From: Ramlibacter pinisoli | GTDB lineage: Bacteria; Pseudomonadota; Gammaproteobacteria; Burkholderiales; Burkholderiaceae_C | Assembly: GCF_009758015.1 (NCBI RefSeq) | Contig: NZ_WSEL01000006.1 | Coordinates: 62,001 to 126,000, forward strand | Length of the DNA: 64,000 bases | Direction: 5' to 3' | In this document: positions 36,230-44,568 of the stretch, piece after piece | How positions within the stretch are numbered: the first letter of the stretch is position 1 | Layout of the letters: the number at the start of each line of letters is the position of its first letter | Made by a program: the position numbers and the translations under genes | The notes under the pieces: generated by a model | Told to the model about the DNA's origin: nothing | Seen by the model: the letters and a program-made list of their open reading frames with translations, nothing else | The model's database searches: none

Positions 36230-37473
36230 CGTGTGAAGTCCTTGGTGACGCCCTGGCGGTCCCAGGCGCGCAGTTGCTCGTCGTCGGCGCCCAGCACGCG
36301 CCGCAGCACCTCGCCGGTGTGCTGGCCCAGCGCCGGCGGGCCGTTGCGGTACTGCACCGGGGTGTCGGAGAAGTGGATCGGGTTGGCGACCGAGGGCACT
36401 TCGCCGCAGCGCAGGTGCGGCAGGTCCAGCCGCCCGCCGCGCGAGCGCAGCTGCGGGTCGGCGAACACGCGGTCGATGGTGTTGATCGGCCCGCACGGCA
36501 CGTCCACCGCCTCCATGGTGGCCACCCACTCGGCGATGGTGCGGGTGGCGATGACCTCGGCCAGCAGCGGGATGAGGGCGGCGCGGTTGGCCACCCGCAG
36601 CGCGATGGTGCGGAAGCGCGGGTCCTCGCTGATCGCCGGCTGGCCCATCGCCTGCGCCATCTTGCGGAACTGGGTGTCGTTGCCCACCGCCAGGATCAGG
36701 TGACCGTCGGAGGCGCGGAAGGCCTGGTAGGGGGCGATGTTGGGATGGCCGTTGCCCATGCGCTGGGGCACCTGGCCGGTGGTGAGGTAGTTCATCGCCT
36801 GGTTGGCCAGGCAGGCGGCCTGCACGTCCAGCATGCCGATGTCGATGTGCTGGCCGCCGCCGCCCTGGTCGCGGTGGCGCAGCGCCGCCACGATGGCCAG
36901 CGCCGCGTACATCCCGCTCAGGATGTCGGCCAGCGCCACGCCGGCGCGCTGCGGCCCGCCGCCCGGCGCACCGTCGGGCTCGCCGGTCACGCTCATGAGG
37001 CCGCCCATGCCCTGGATCAGGTAGTCGTAGCCGGCCCGCTCGGCGTAGGGGCCGGTCTGGCCGAAGCCGGTGATGGAGCAGTACACCAGCTGGGGCAGCT
37101 CGGCGTGCAGCGAGGCGTAGTCGAGGCCGTATTTGGCCAGGCCGCCGACCTTGTAGTTCTCGATCAGCACGTCGCACTTGGCGGCCAGCGCCCGCACCAG
37201 CTTGCGGCCTTCGGCGCTGGCGATGTCGATGGCGACCGATTCCTTGCCGCGGTTGCAGGACAGGAAGTAGGCCGCGTCGGCCTCCTCGCCGGTCTGGGCG
37301 TCGTGCACGAACGGCGGCCCCATGCGGCGGGTGTCGTCGCCGCCGTTCGGGTTCTCGATCTTGATCACCTCGGCGCCCAGGTCGGCCAGGTTCTGGGTGG
37401 CCCAGGGGCCGGCCAGGATGCGCGTCAGGTCGAGGACGCGGACGCCGGCGAGGGGGAGCGCAGCGGCGGCCAT
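36226..37473 (-). CDS. CaiB/BaiF family (class III) CoA-transferase
   Basis: A 415-residue CoA-transferase that moves CoA between acyl-CoA and a free acid. VRVLDLTRILAGPWATQNLADLGAEVIKIE is the family's N-terminal pattern (given here as adjoining parts), followed by SCNRGKESVAIDI, CDVLIENYKVGG and QRAGVALADILSGMYA, where the Asp of ADILSG corresponds to the catalytic residue of formyl-CoA transferase. It would activate the acid substrate of this operon without ATP. Its start overlaps the acyl-CoA dehydrogenase stop by 1 nt (TGATG). I cannot assign the acid. Confidence 0.92.
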   Translation of the reverse strand: MAAAALPLAGVRVLDLTRILAGPWATQNLADLGAEVIKIENPNGGDDTRRMGPPFVHDAQTGEEADAAYFLSCNRGKESVAIDIASAEGRKLVRALAAKCDVLIENYKVGGLAKYGLDYASLHAELPQLVYCSITGFGQTGPYAERAGYDYLIQGMGGLMSVTGEPDGAPGGGPQRAGVALADILSGMYAALAIVAALRHRDQGGGGQHIDIGMLDVQAACLANQAMNYLTTGQVPQRMGNGHPNIAPYQAFRASDGHLILAVGNDTQFRKMAQAMGQPAISEDPRFRTIALRVANRAALIPLLAEVIATRTIAEWVATMEAVDVPCGPINTIDRVFADPQLRSRGGRLDLPHLRCGEVPSVANPIHFSDTPVQYRNGPPALGQHTGEVLRRVLGADDEQLRAWDRQGVTKDFTR

Positions 37474-38618
37474 CAGATGCGCAGCGCCTTGGCGATGATG
37501 GTGCGCTGGATCTGCGAGGTGCCGCCGCCGATGGTGGCCTGCATGCCCTCGCGGAAATAGCGCTCCATGTCGGCCTCCGGCAGCATGCCGTGGCCGCCCA
37601 GGATCTGCATGCCCTGGCGGGTGACCGTCTGCAGCGTCTCCGAGGCGATCAGCTTGGCCATGCTCACCTCGCGCGTGCACGGCACCCCGCGCGAGGCCAT
37701 GTCGGCGGCGCGGTAGACCATCAGCCGCGCCGCGTCGACGGCGGTCTGCATGTCGGCCAGCATGTGGCGGATGACCTGGAACTCGTAGATCGCGCGCTCG
37801 AACTGGATGCGCTCGTGGGCGTACTTCAGCGCGTCGGTCACGGCCTGCTGGGCGTTGCCCACGTAGGCCGCGGCCACCGCGATGCGCTCGAGCTCCAGGT
37901 GGTCGGTGATGATGTGCCAGCCGTCGCCCGCCTGGCCCAGCAGGTTGGCGTCGGGCACCACGGCGCCGTCGACGAAGATCTCGGTCGTGCCGGTGGCGCG
38001 CCGCGCCATGGTCGGCAGCCGGCGGATGTCCAGCCCCGGGGTGTCGTTGGGCACCAGCAGCACCGACAGGCCGTGGTGCTTCCTGGCTTCCTTGTCGCTG
38101 CGCACCAGCATCGCGATCACCACGTTCCTGGCCGCCGCGCCGGAGCACCACAGCTTCTGGCCGCGGATGGTCCAGCCGTTGTCGCCGTGCTCGGCGCGGG
38201 TGCGGGTGGACGCGGCGTCGGAGCCGGCCGAGGGCTCGGAGATGGAGATCGAGAACCGCAGGTCGCCGCGCATGAAGGCCGGCAGGTACTTCTCCCGTTG
38301 CTGCGGGGTGCCGAACTTCACGATGTTCATGCCGGTGAAGGTCGACACCATGAAGGCGGTGGCGAAGTCGAAGCCGTAGCGCGCCAGGCCCTCGCACATC
38401 AACGCGTAGTCGAAGATGGTGCCGCCGTCGCCGCCCTGCTCCTCGGGGATCAGCAGGCGCAGCCAGCCGAGCCGGGCCACCTTCTCGTAGGCCTCGTAGG
38501 GATAGGCGCGCTCGGTGTCGCAGGTGCGCACGTACTCGCGCCCGATCTCGTTTTCCATCACGCGGGCGACGGTGTCGCGCCACAGCACTTGTTCGTCGGT
38601 CAGGAAGTCCATGGTCAT
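37473..38618 (-). CDS. Acyl-CoA dehydrogenase
   Basis: A 381-residue flavoenzyme introducing an alpha,beta double bond into an acyl-CoA. FSISISEPSAGSDAAST and LWCSGAAARNVVIA contact FAD and substrate; QILGGHGMLPEADMERYFRE is the C-terminal signature. At the canonical YEGTSEIQR glutamate position it reads TIGGGTSQIQR, so the usual base is missing; the LELERIAV motif near residue 240 matches the alternative glutamate used by isovaleryl-CoA and long-chain dehydrogenases. A branched or bulky substrate is therefore plausible. Starts at 38618 (MTMDFL) or 38612. It is followed in the operon by the CoA-transferase. Confidence 0.93.
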   Translation of the reverse strand: MTMDFLTDEQVLWRDTVARVMENEIGREYVRTCDTERAYPYEAYEKVARLGWLRLLIPEEQGGDGGTIFDYALMCEGLARYGFDFATAFMVSTFTGMNIVKFGTPQQREKYLPAFMRGDLRFSISISEPSAGSDAASTRTRAEHGDNGWTIRGQKLWCSGAAARNVVIAMLVRSDKEARKHHGLSVLLVPNDTPGLDIRRLPTMARRATGTTEIFVDGAVVPDANLLGQAGDGWHIITDHLELERIAVAAAYVGNAQQAVTDALKYAHERIQFERAIYEFQVIRHMLADMQTAVDAARLMVYRAADMASRGVPCTREVSMAKLIASETLQTVTRQGMQILGGHGMLPEADMERYFREGMQATIGGGTSQIQRTIIAKALRI

Positions 38619-38625
38619 TCGTTGG

Positions 38626-39072
38626 TCACTCGGCCGGCAGGCGCTCGCGGCGGATCAGCAGGCTGAACTCGCAGCTGAGCACGGTTTCGTCGCGCTGGTT
38701 GACGGCGGTCAGGCGCGTGGTGGCGATGCCGTGGCGTTCGCCCTTGTCGCGCAACGCGATCACCTCGCTCTCGGCGTGCAGGGTGTCGCCGATGAAGGTG
38801 GGCTTGAGGAAGCGCAGCTTGTCGACGCCGTAGAAGGCCTCGACCACCGCCGGCTCGAAGCCGAACAGCGCGTTGGCCACGACGAACACCAGCCCGCCCT
38901 GCACCACGCGCTGGCCGTAGAGCGATTTCTTGGCGTACTCGGCGTCGGCGTGGATCGCCAGCCAGTTGCCGGTCAGGCCGCAGAAGTTGACGACGTCGGT
39001 TTCGGTGATGGTGCGACCGCGCGACCGGGCCTTCTGGCCGATCGCGAGCTCGCCGTAGGGCAGCTGGATCAT
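38626..39072 (-). CDS. MaoC family dehydratase-like protein
   Basis: A 148-residue hot-dog-fold protein. ARSRGRTITETDVVNFCGLTG leads into GNWLAIHADAEYAKKS, aligning with the GDxNPxHxD motif of R-specific enoyl-CoA hydratases: the His is kept but the Asp is Asn. Then FVVANALFGFEP, LRFLKPTFIGDTLHAESEV and CEFSLLIRRE. It might hydrate enoyl-CoA made by the adjacent dehydrogenase, though the Asp-to-Asn change raises doubt. It lies 7 nt upstream of the dehydrogenase start. Confidence 0.85.
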   Translation of the reverse strand: MIQLPYGELAIGQKARSRGRTITETDVVNFCGLTGNWLAIHADAEYAKKSLYGQRVVQGGLVFVVANALFGFEPAVVEAFYGVDKLRFLKPTFIGDTLHAESEVIALRDKGERHGIATTRLTAVNQRDETVLSCEFSLLIRRERLPAE

Positions 39073-39098
39073 GCGGGTGCTTCTTTCGGGGTGGGTGC

Positions 39099-39962
39099 TC
39101 AGCGGCCCTGCCAGCGCGGCGGCCGCTTCTCGGCGAAGGCGCGCGGGCCTTCCTGGGCGTCCTCGCTGGCGTAGACGGCGCGGTGCTGCTCGCGCGAGCG
39201 GGCATAGCCGGCCTGAGCGCCGAGCTCGACGCTGGCCAGCAGGCCGGCCTTGGCGGCCTGGACCGACAGCGGCGCGTTGGCGGCGATGGCGCGGGCGTAG
39301 CCGAGCGCGCGCTCGCGCACCGCCTGCGGCGTGGCCTCGACGGCATTGAGGAAGCCGAGCGCCAGCAGGCGCTCGACCGGCAGCATCTCGGCGGTGGTCA
39401 CCAGCTGCATCAGCACCGCCAGCGGCAGCATCGCCACCATCGGCGCGGCCCAGGGCGTGCCACGGCCCACCTTGGCCTCGGTGATGCCGCCGCTGGTGCC
39501 GGCCAGCCCGACGCGCAGGTCGGCGTTGGCCGCCAGCACCATGCCGGCGGCGGTGAAGTGGCCGGTCATGGCGGCGATGACCGGCACCCGCACCTGGCGC
39601 ATGCGCTCGTAGAACGGGTCGTCGAGCAGGTCGAGGATGTCGCGGCCGGTGCTGCGCCGCAGCTCGGCCGCCTCCTGCAGGTCCATGCCGGCGCAGAAGG
39701 TGCCGCAGTCGGCGCTGGTGAGGATGACGGCCCGGATCGCCGGGTCGGCATCGATCTGGCCCCAGAGCTGGAACAGCCGGCGGTTGGCGGCCATCGACAG
39801 GGCGTTGCGCCGCTCGGGGCGGTTGAGCGTCACGGTGGCGACGCCGTCGGCGACGGCGAACTGGACCGTGAAATCGGCCTCGGCAGACGGGTTGGCAGGT
39901 GTCACGGGGCCCGATGCTACGTCCATCTTCTGTTCCGTCAACTGGAATTCCGTTACGGTCAT
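39099..39962 (-). CDS. Enoyl-CoA hydratase/isomerase family protein
   Basis: A 287-residue crotonase-fold protein. VATVTLNRPERRNALSMAAN, SADCGTFCAGMDL (oxyanion hole) and PVIAAMTGHFTAAGMVLAANADLRV are clear. The first catalytic Glu of hydratases (GGGxEL) reads AGMVL; the second region, ITEAKVGRGTPWAAP, retains a Glu. An isomerase or other crotonase reaction is thus as likely as hydration. Start ATG at 39962 follows CCAGAGGCGTC; 39926 (MDVASGP) is the shorter option. First gene of the minus-strand operon; the 127-nt gap to the divergent iclR gene should hold the promoters. Confidence 0.88.
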   Translation of the reverse strand: MTVTEFQLTEQKMDVASGPVTPANPSAEADFTVQFAVADGVATVTLNRPERRNALSMAANRRLFQLWGQIDADPAIRAVILTSADCGTFCAGMDLQEAAELRRSTGRDILDLLDDPFYERMRQVRVPVIAAMTGHFTAAGMVLAANADLRVGLAGTSGGITEAKVGRGTPWAAPMVAMLPLAVLMQLVTTAEMLPVERLLALGFLNAVEATPQAVRERALGYARAIAANAPLSVQAAKAGLLASVELGAQAGYARSREQHRAVYASEDAQEGPRAFAEKRPPRWQGR

Positions 39963-40089
39963 GACGCCTCTGGCCGCCATCGACGGCGGCTGCTGCCATA
40001 TTCCAAAACGGCTCCCCAGATCCGCTTGGCAAGCCCGGCACGAGCCGATACGATGCCGCATTCCTTTTTGTTCATTCAAATTCCATTCT

Positions 40090-40905
40090 GTGAGCAGCTC
40101 TCTCGGTGTTTACCCTGAAGGGGCCGATGACCGGTCCGACGGCGGGGTGCGGGTGCTGGCGCGCGGCCTGGTGCTGCTGCAGGCCTTCAGCCCGCGCAAC
40201 CAGCCGCGTTCCAACGGCGATCTGGCCGAGCTGTGCGCGCTGCCCAAGGCCACGGTCTCGCGCATCACGGCCACGCTCACCCGGCTGGGCTACCTCGACT
40301 ACCTGCCCGGGCCGGCGCAGTACCGGCTCGGCTACGGCGCGCTGGCGCTGGGGTTCGGCGTGCTCTCGACCCTGGACGTGCGGGTGCGGGCGCGGGCCCA
40401 CATGCAGCGCTTCGCCGAGCAGAACGACCTGCTGGTGGTGCTGGCCGTGCGCGACCGGCTGGCCATGGTGTGCCAGGAGGTGTGCCGCGGCCGCGGCGCC
40501 CTGACCATCCGGGTCGGCGTGGGCTCGCGGCTGGCGCTGCCGCATTCGGCCATGGGCCGGGCCTGGATCGCCTCGCTGCCGCCGGCCGGCTACGAAGCCC
40601 TGCTGCGCGAGCTGCCGCCGGCCTACGACCCCGCCGCCCTGCGCCCGCATTTCGAGGAGGCCGCGACCGAGATCCGCGCCAGCGGCTACTGCGTGACCGT
40701 CAGTTCGCTGGAGCCCGACGTGAACAGCCTGGGCACCCTGGTCGACCTGCCGCAGGCGCCCGGCCAGTACGTGCTGGGCTGCTCGGTGCCGGCGTTCCGC
40801 TACCCGCCCGAGCGCTGCCGGCAGGAGATCGGGCCGCGCCTGCTGGAACTGCGGCAAGCGATCCAGGACGACCTGGCCGCCGGCCTGCTGCAGGGGGAGG
40901 CCTGA
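40090..40905 (+). CDS. IclR family transcriptional regulator
   Basis: A 271-residue regulator. The winged helix reads VRVLARGLVLLQAFSPRNQP, then NGDLAELCALPKATVSRITATL and YLPGPAQYRLGYG; the effector domain follows with RVGVGSRLALPHSAMGRAW. The frame has no ATG near the domain start; GTG at 40090 (MSSSLGVYPEG) is the best start, with no clear ribosome site before it. Divergent from the enoyl-CoA hydratase gene, it probably controls that acyl-CoA operon in response to a small aromatic or organic acid. A second iclR gene overlaps its end by 1 nt. Confidence 0.88.
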   Translation: MSSSLGVYPEGADDRSDGGVRVLARGLVLLQAFSPRNQPRSNGDLAELCALPKATVSRITATLTRLGYLDYLPGPAQYRLGYGALALGFGVLSTLDVRVRARAHMQRFAEQNDLLVVLAVRDRLAMVCQEVCRGRGALTIRVGVGSRLALPHSAMGRAWIASLPPAGYEALLRELPPAYDPAALRPHFEEAATEIRASGYCVTVSSLEPDVNSLGTLVDLPQAPGQYVLGCSVPAFRYPPERCRQEIGPRLLELRQAIQDDLAAGLLQGEA

Positions 40906-41699
40906 TGCGGCGGCGCACGGTTGCGCTGGCCGCTGCGGGCCCGGCCGGCGGCGACGACAAGATCGATTCGCTGCAGCGCGGGCTGGAGGTGCTGCGCTGC
41001 TTCCAGCCCGGCGAAGGCCTGCTGGCGGTGGCCGACATCGCCCGCCGCCTGGCACTGCCCAAGCCGACCACGCGCCGCCTGCTCGACACGCTGGCGCAGC
41101 ACGGCTTCGTGCTGCGCTCCCCCGGCGGCGAGAGCTACGGCCTGCACGTGGCCAGCTTCGTGGTTGGGCAGGCGGTGCTGAACGGCTCGCCCATGGTGCG
41201 CCAGGCGCAGCCGCTGCTGCAGGGCCTGGCCGACCGGTTCGCGGCCCACGCCCTGCTGTGCGTGGGCGACCGGCGCGACATGCTGGTGCTGGCCCACCGC
41301 GCCGCCCCCGGTGCGCCGGCCTGGTCGGTCGGCGCCGGCCTGCGGCTGCCGATCGCCGACACCGCGGTGGGCCATGCCTGGCTGTGGGCCCAGCCGGCGA
41401 CGGTGCAGAGCGCGTGGATGGCGCACCTGCGCGAGGCCGGCAGCGGCGGCGCGGCCGAGGTCTGGAAGGCCTTCCACACCATCGAGGCCTCCGGCACCTG
41501 CGAATCGGTCCGCCCGGAGCGGCGCCAGTCCCTGCTGCTGGCGGCACCGGTGGTGTGGCGCGACGGCGCGACCGCGGTGCTCGCCTGCGCGTGCGGCGCC
41601 GATGCCGAGGCGGCAGCGCAGCTGCGCCCGGAGGTGTCGCGGGCGCTGGTCGAGGCCGCGGCGGTGCTGCGCGACCAGGTCGGCCGGTCCGGCGCCTGA
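40905..41699 (+). CDS. IclR family transcriptional regulator (second of tandem pair)
   Basis: A 264-residue regulator: DSLQRGLEVLRCFQPGEGLL, then VADIARRLALPKPTTRRLLDTLAQHGF (helix-turn-helix) and LRLPIADTAVGHAW in the effector domain, with CESVRPERRQSLLLAAPV near the end. CAGGGGGAGG precedes its ATG, which overlaps the previous stop (TGATG), so both regulators are co-translated and may form mixed complexes or act on different promoters (inference). The two are only distantly similar. Confidence 0.92.
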   Translation: MRRRTVALAAAGPAGGDDKIDSLQRGLEVLRCFQPGEGLLAVADIARRLALPKPTTRRLLDTLAQHGFVLRSPGGESYGLHVASFVVGQAVLNGSPMVRQAQPLLQGLADRFAAHALLCVGDRRDMLVLAHRAAPGAPAWSVGAGLRLPIADTAVGHAWLWAQPATVQSAWMAHLREAGSGGAAEVWKAFHTIEASGTCESVRPERRQSLLLAAPVVWRDGATAVLACACGADAEAAAQLRPEVSRALVEAAAVLRDQVGRSGA

Positions 41700-41716
41700 G
41701 CGCCGCCAGCGGCCGC

Positions 41717-41986
41717 TCAGGCGCCGGCGGTCAACGGCGACGCGCCGTCCTGGCCGCGATCGCGCAGCAGCCGCGCGTGCTGGTCGGCGATGTCCAGCAG
41801 CTGCGCGTAGCGGGCCTCGCAGATGTCCTGCTGGGTCGCGATGGCGGCGAAGAGGGCCGCCAGTTTCGGCGACTGCGCAAACTGGCCGCTGCCGGGCGGC
41901 GGCAGCTGGGCGCGCAGGCGGTCCAGTTCGTCGCGCGCACCGGACCACGACGCGTACGCCTCGAAGAGCTTGTCGTGCAGGTTCAT
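41717..41986 (-). CDS. Small helical protein of unknown function
   Basis: An 89-residue, mostly helical protein (MNLHDKLFEAYASWSGARDE, later TQQDICEARYAQLLDIADQ). No signal peptide or known domain is visible. Helical heptad-like spacing of Leu/Ala suggests a small coiled coil. The ATG at 41986 has no obvious ribosome site. It is convergent with the second iclR gene. Moderately likely to be real because composition is protein-like rather than the Arg/Pro/Ala-rich pattern of shadow frames. Confidence 0.55.
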   Translation of the reverse strand: MNLHDKLFEAYASWSGARDELDRLRAQLPPPGSGQFAQSPKLAALFAAIATQQDICEARYAQLLDIADQHARLLRDRGQDGASPLTAGA

Positions 41987-42147
41987 GCGGTGGGCGCGCG
42001 GCCGGCAACCCCGACGGCAGGTGCGCCGGACTGGCGTCGCCGGCGCGGCTGTGCCGCACGGGCGAACGTGGGAATGCAAAGCCACTCTAGCCCCTTCGGA
42101 TACCCCTGGTCCGCGGATGCCGCGGGACTGCCCACCCTTGCCCGTCG

Positions 42148-42232
42148 TGGCGGGCTTGACCCGCCATCCATCGCCCGGCCGTCCTCCACGGCGCAGCCTC
42201 GTTGCGGAGATGGTGCCGGGTCGAGCCCGGCA
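42148..42232. repeat. Bipartite palindromic repeat, inverted orientation
   Basis: Hairpin TGGCGGG/CCCGCCA (42148-42166) and hairpin TGCCGGG/CCCGGCA (42214-42232), joined by a 47-nt linker, correspond to the unit at 807-904 read on the other strand. The surrounding gap 41987-42372 holds no convincing gene; near its right end is the stem at 42298-42338. Confidence 0.75.
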
Positions 42233-42297
42233 TGTCGATTCGGAGGTCAGGATGGGGCCGTCGAGGCGTGCAGCGGCTGCGCTGCATGGCCCGAGAA

Positions 42298-42338
42298 CGA
42301 CGACGCCCGCCGGGCCGGAGCCGGGCGGGCCGTCGTCG
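42298..42338 (-). terminator. Long GC stem after the small secreted protein gene
   Basis: CGACGACG pairs with CGTCGTCG and CCCGCC with GGCGGG across one bulged base. The stem lies 35 nt past the stop of the minus-strand gene at 42373. There is no T tract, so termination is uncertain. Confidence 0.45.
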
Positions 42339-42372
42339 CAGGCCTCGGCGCCACCGCGGTGGCGCCATCCGC

Positions 42373-42777
42373 TCACTGCACCAGGGCAGGGGTGCCGCTG
42401 GCCAGGGTGGCCGGCACCGGCGTGGCGACGCGCGTCACGATGGCGCCGCTCTGGCCGCCTTCGTACACCTGCGTGCCGCCTTCGCGCAGCGAGGCCAGCG
42501 CCTCGGCGCGCACGTCGCTGCGGCTGCGGGTGCCGGTGAAGCGCGCGTTGATGGCGCGCTCGGTCTCGCCCTGGTGGCCGCTGCGTGAGTTGATGTGGCG
42601 CGCGGCCTCGTTGCCCTGGGCGCGCACGGTGGCGCGGTCGAGCGTGCTGGCCACGGGCGCGGCGGTCGCCAGCGCATTGGCCGACTGGCCGCCCTCGAAT
42701 GGGCCGGCGAGCTGGGCCGAGGCGAGCTGGGCGCCCAGGGCGAGGGCGGCGGCGAGGGTGAGTTGGAGCTTCTTCAT
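42373..42777 (-). CDS. Small secreted protein, FEGGQSAN repeat family
   Basis: A 134-residue exported protein: MKKLQLTLAAALALGAQLASA is a signal peptide, followed by QLAGPFEGGQSANAL, a middle segment rich in Ala/Arg, and RSRSDVRAEALASLREG, similar to the SRAEVRAE motif of DUF4148-type secreted proteins of Burkholderiales. An extra C-terminal YEGGQSGAIVTRV repeats the N-terminal motif. It is a paralogue of the next gene (same signal peptide layout, FEGGQSAN and VRAEA). Function unknown; periplasmic or surface location inferred. Confidence 0.75.
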   Translation of the reverse strand: MKKLQLTLAAALALGAQLASAQLAGPFEGGQSANALATAAPVASTLDRATVRAQGNEAARHINSRSGHQGETERAINARFTGTRSRSDVRAEALASLREGGTQVYEGGQSGAIVTRVATPVPATLASGTPALVQ

Positions 42778-42890
42778 GGTGGGTCCTTGGATGCGTGAGA
42801 GGGAAACGAACGGGGGATCGGGAAGTGCGGAGCCGTGCTCACCGCGCCATGACGGCACGCGTCAGGGTGTGGTCAGCGCCGGCCGTGCGC

Positions 42891-43202
42891 TCATTCGAAG
42901 GAGGTGGCGGCTTGCGCGCCGAGCTCGCGGCCGACGCTGGCGGCCTCGGCGCGAACCTCGTCGCGCGTGCGGCTGGGCGTGAAGTGCCGGTTGCTGGCCT
43001 GCTCGACCTCGCTTTGCTGGCCGCTGCGCGAATCGACCGCGACGGCGGCGTTGGCGCGCGGGCTGGTCGCCGAGACCAGCGGCTGACCGAGAGCGAAGGC
43101 GTTGGCGGACTGGCCGCCCTCGAACGGCACGCTGGCCTGCGCGGCGGCGAATTGCGATCCCAGGGCCAGGGTGGCGGCGAGGGCGATGTGGAGCTTGTTC
43201 AT
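42891..43202 (-). CDS. Small secreted protein, FEGGQSAN repeat family (paralogue)
   Basis: A 103-residue exported protein: signal peptide MNKLHIALAATLALGSQFAAA, then VPFEGGQSANAFALGQPLVS, DSRSGQQSEVEQASNRHFT and TRDEVRAEAASVGRE. It shares three blocks with its 134-residue neighbour 113 nt downstream, showing a tandem duplication; it lacks the neighbour's C-terminal repeat. No known function. AAAGGACACACC precedes the ATG. Confidence 0.75.
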   Translation of the reverse strand: MNKLHIALAATLALGSQFAAAQASVPFEGGQSANAFALGQPLVSATSPRANAAVAVDSRSGQQSEVEQASNRHFTPSRTRDEVRAEAASVGRELGAQAATSFE

Positions 43203-43394
43203 GGTGTGTCCTTTGCGTTGTCGGTTGAAGGTGAACCAAGAATAGGAACGACACCGCCCGGCAAAAAGAGCGGCTTGCTCAACGCGGTATTGCTGGAACT
43301 GAAACGATCGGGCCGCAGCAACCCCACGCCGCCACCGCGCAAGACCCGGTGGCACACTCGCCCGCTCCCGCTCCCGCGCCCCGCCCCTTCACCC

Positions 43395-44510
43395 ATGCCC
43401 CATCTTTTCACTCCCTGGCAGCTCGACGGTCTGCAGCTGGCCAACCGCATCGTCGTGGCGCCCATGTGCCAGTACTCAGCGGTCGAGGGCAACGCGACCG
43501 ACTGGCACCTGCTGCACCTGGGCCACCTGGCGCTGTCGGGCGCCGGCCTGCTGGTGCTGGAGGCCAGCGCGGTGTCGGCCCAGGGCCGCATCTCGCCGCA
43601 GGACCTGGGCCTGTATTCCGACGCCAACGAGGCGGCGCTGGCGCGCGTGCTGCAGGCGGTGCGCGCCCACTCGCCGATCGGTGTCGCCATCCAGCTGTCG
43701 CACGCCGGCCGCAAGGGCTCGAGCCGCGCGCCCTGGGACGGCGGCGTGCAGATCCCGGCCGGCGCGCCGGACGGCTGGCAGACCGTGGCGCCCAGCGCCT
43801 GGCCGCACGCCGCCGGCGAGGACGCGCCGCTGGCCCTCGACCAGCGCGGGCTGGCGCAGGTGCGGGACGACTTCGCCGCGGCCGCGCGCCGCGCCGCCCG
43901 CCTGGGCTTCGACGGCATCGAGCTGCATGCGGCGCACGGCTACCTGCTGCACCAGTTCCTGTCGCCGCTGGCCAACCGGCGCGAGGACGCCTACGGCGGC
44001 AGCCTGGACAACCGGATGCGCTTTCCGCTCGAGGTGTTCGATGCGGTGCGGGCGGCGTTCCCGGCCGGCAAGCCGGTGTGGGTGCGCGTGTCGGCCACCG
44101 ACTGGGTGGACGGCGGCTGGGACCCCGACAGCACGCTGCGCTTCGCCCAGGCCCTGCAGGCGCGCGGCTGTGCCGCCGTCCACGTCTCCACCGGCGGCGT
44201 CTCGCCGGCGCAGAAGATCCCGCTCGGCCCCGGCTACCAGGTGCCGTTCGCGCAGCGCGTGAAGGAGGTCACCGGCCTGCCCACCATCGCGGTCGGGATG
44301 ATCACCGAGCCGCAGCAGGCCGAGGCCATCGTGGCGCAGGGCCAGGCCGACGCCGTCGCGCTGGCCCGCGCCATGCTGTACGACCCGCGCTGGCCCTGGC
44401 ACGCGGCGGCGCTGCTCGGCGCCCACGTCACGGCGCCACGCCAGTACTGGCGCTCGCAGCCGCGCGAGCACAAGGATCTGTTCCAAGGGGCGCACTTCGG
44501 GCAGCGCTGA
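43395..44510 (+). CDS. NADH:flavin oxidoreductase, Old Yellow Enzyme (YqjM/NamA-like)
   Basis: A 371-residue FMN barrel enzyme that reduces activated C=C bonds with NADPH. IVVAPMCQYSAVEGNATDWH contains the Cys and Tyr of thermophilic-like YqjM enzymes; QLSHAGRKGSS carries the His-x-x-Arg/Lys substrate site; FDGIELHAAHGYLLHQFLSP, YGGSLDNRMRF and a final ALARAMLYDPRWPW follow. All family landmarks are intact and the length is slightly above usual (about 340-360). It stands alone on this strand; its physiological substrate is unknown (detoxification of enones or a catabolic step). Confidence 0.93.
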   Translation: MPHLFTPWQLDGLQLANRIVVAPMCQYSAVEGNATDWHLLHLGHLALSGAGLLVLEASAVSAQGRISPQDLGLYSDANEAALARVLQAVRAHSPIGVAIQLSHAGRKGSSRAPWDGGVQIPAGAPDGWQTVAPSAWPHAAGEDAPLALDQRGLAQVRDDFAAAARRAARLGFDGIELHAAHGYLLHQFLSPLANRREDAYGGSLDNRMRFPLEVFDAVRAAFPAGKPVWVRVSATDWVDGGWDPDSTLRFAQALQARGCAAVHVSTGGVSPAQKIPLGPGYQVPFAQRVKEVTGLPTIAVGMITEPQQAEAIVAQGQADAVALARAMLYDPRWPWHAAALLGAHVTAPRQYWRSQPREHKDLFQGAHFGQR

Positions 44511-44544
44511 AAACCCTCCCAGGCAGGGAACCCTCTCACCCCAA

Positions 44545-44568
44545 CCCTCTCCCCCGAGGGGGAGAGGG
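44545..44568. repeat. Palindromic C/G-run element
   Basis: CCCTCTCCCCC and its reverse complement flank a GA spacer, 35 nt after the oxidoreductase stop. Similar C/G-run palindromes occur in the glpK insertion. It may act as a terminator-like stem for the upstream gene. Confidence 0.55.

Noticed and set aside
33024..39962. Classical acyclic terpene (Atu) operon
   Set aside because: AtuA-type genes are present, but no geranyl-CoA carboxylase subunits or citronellol dehydrogenases are seen, so the Atu pathway is not supported.
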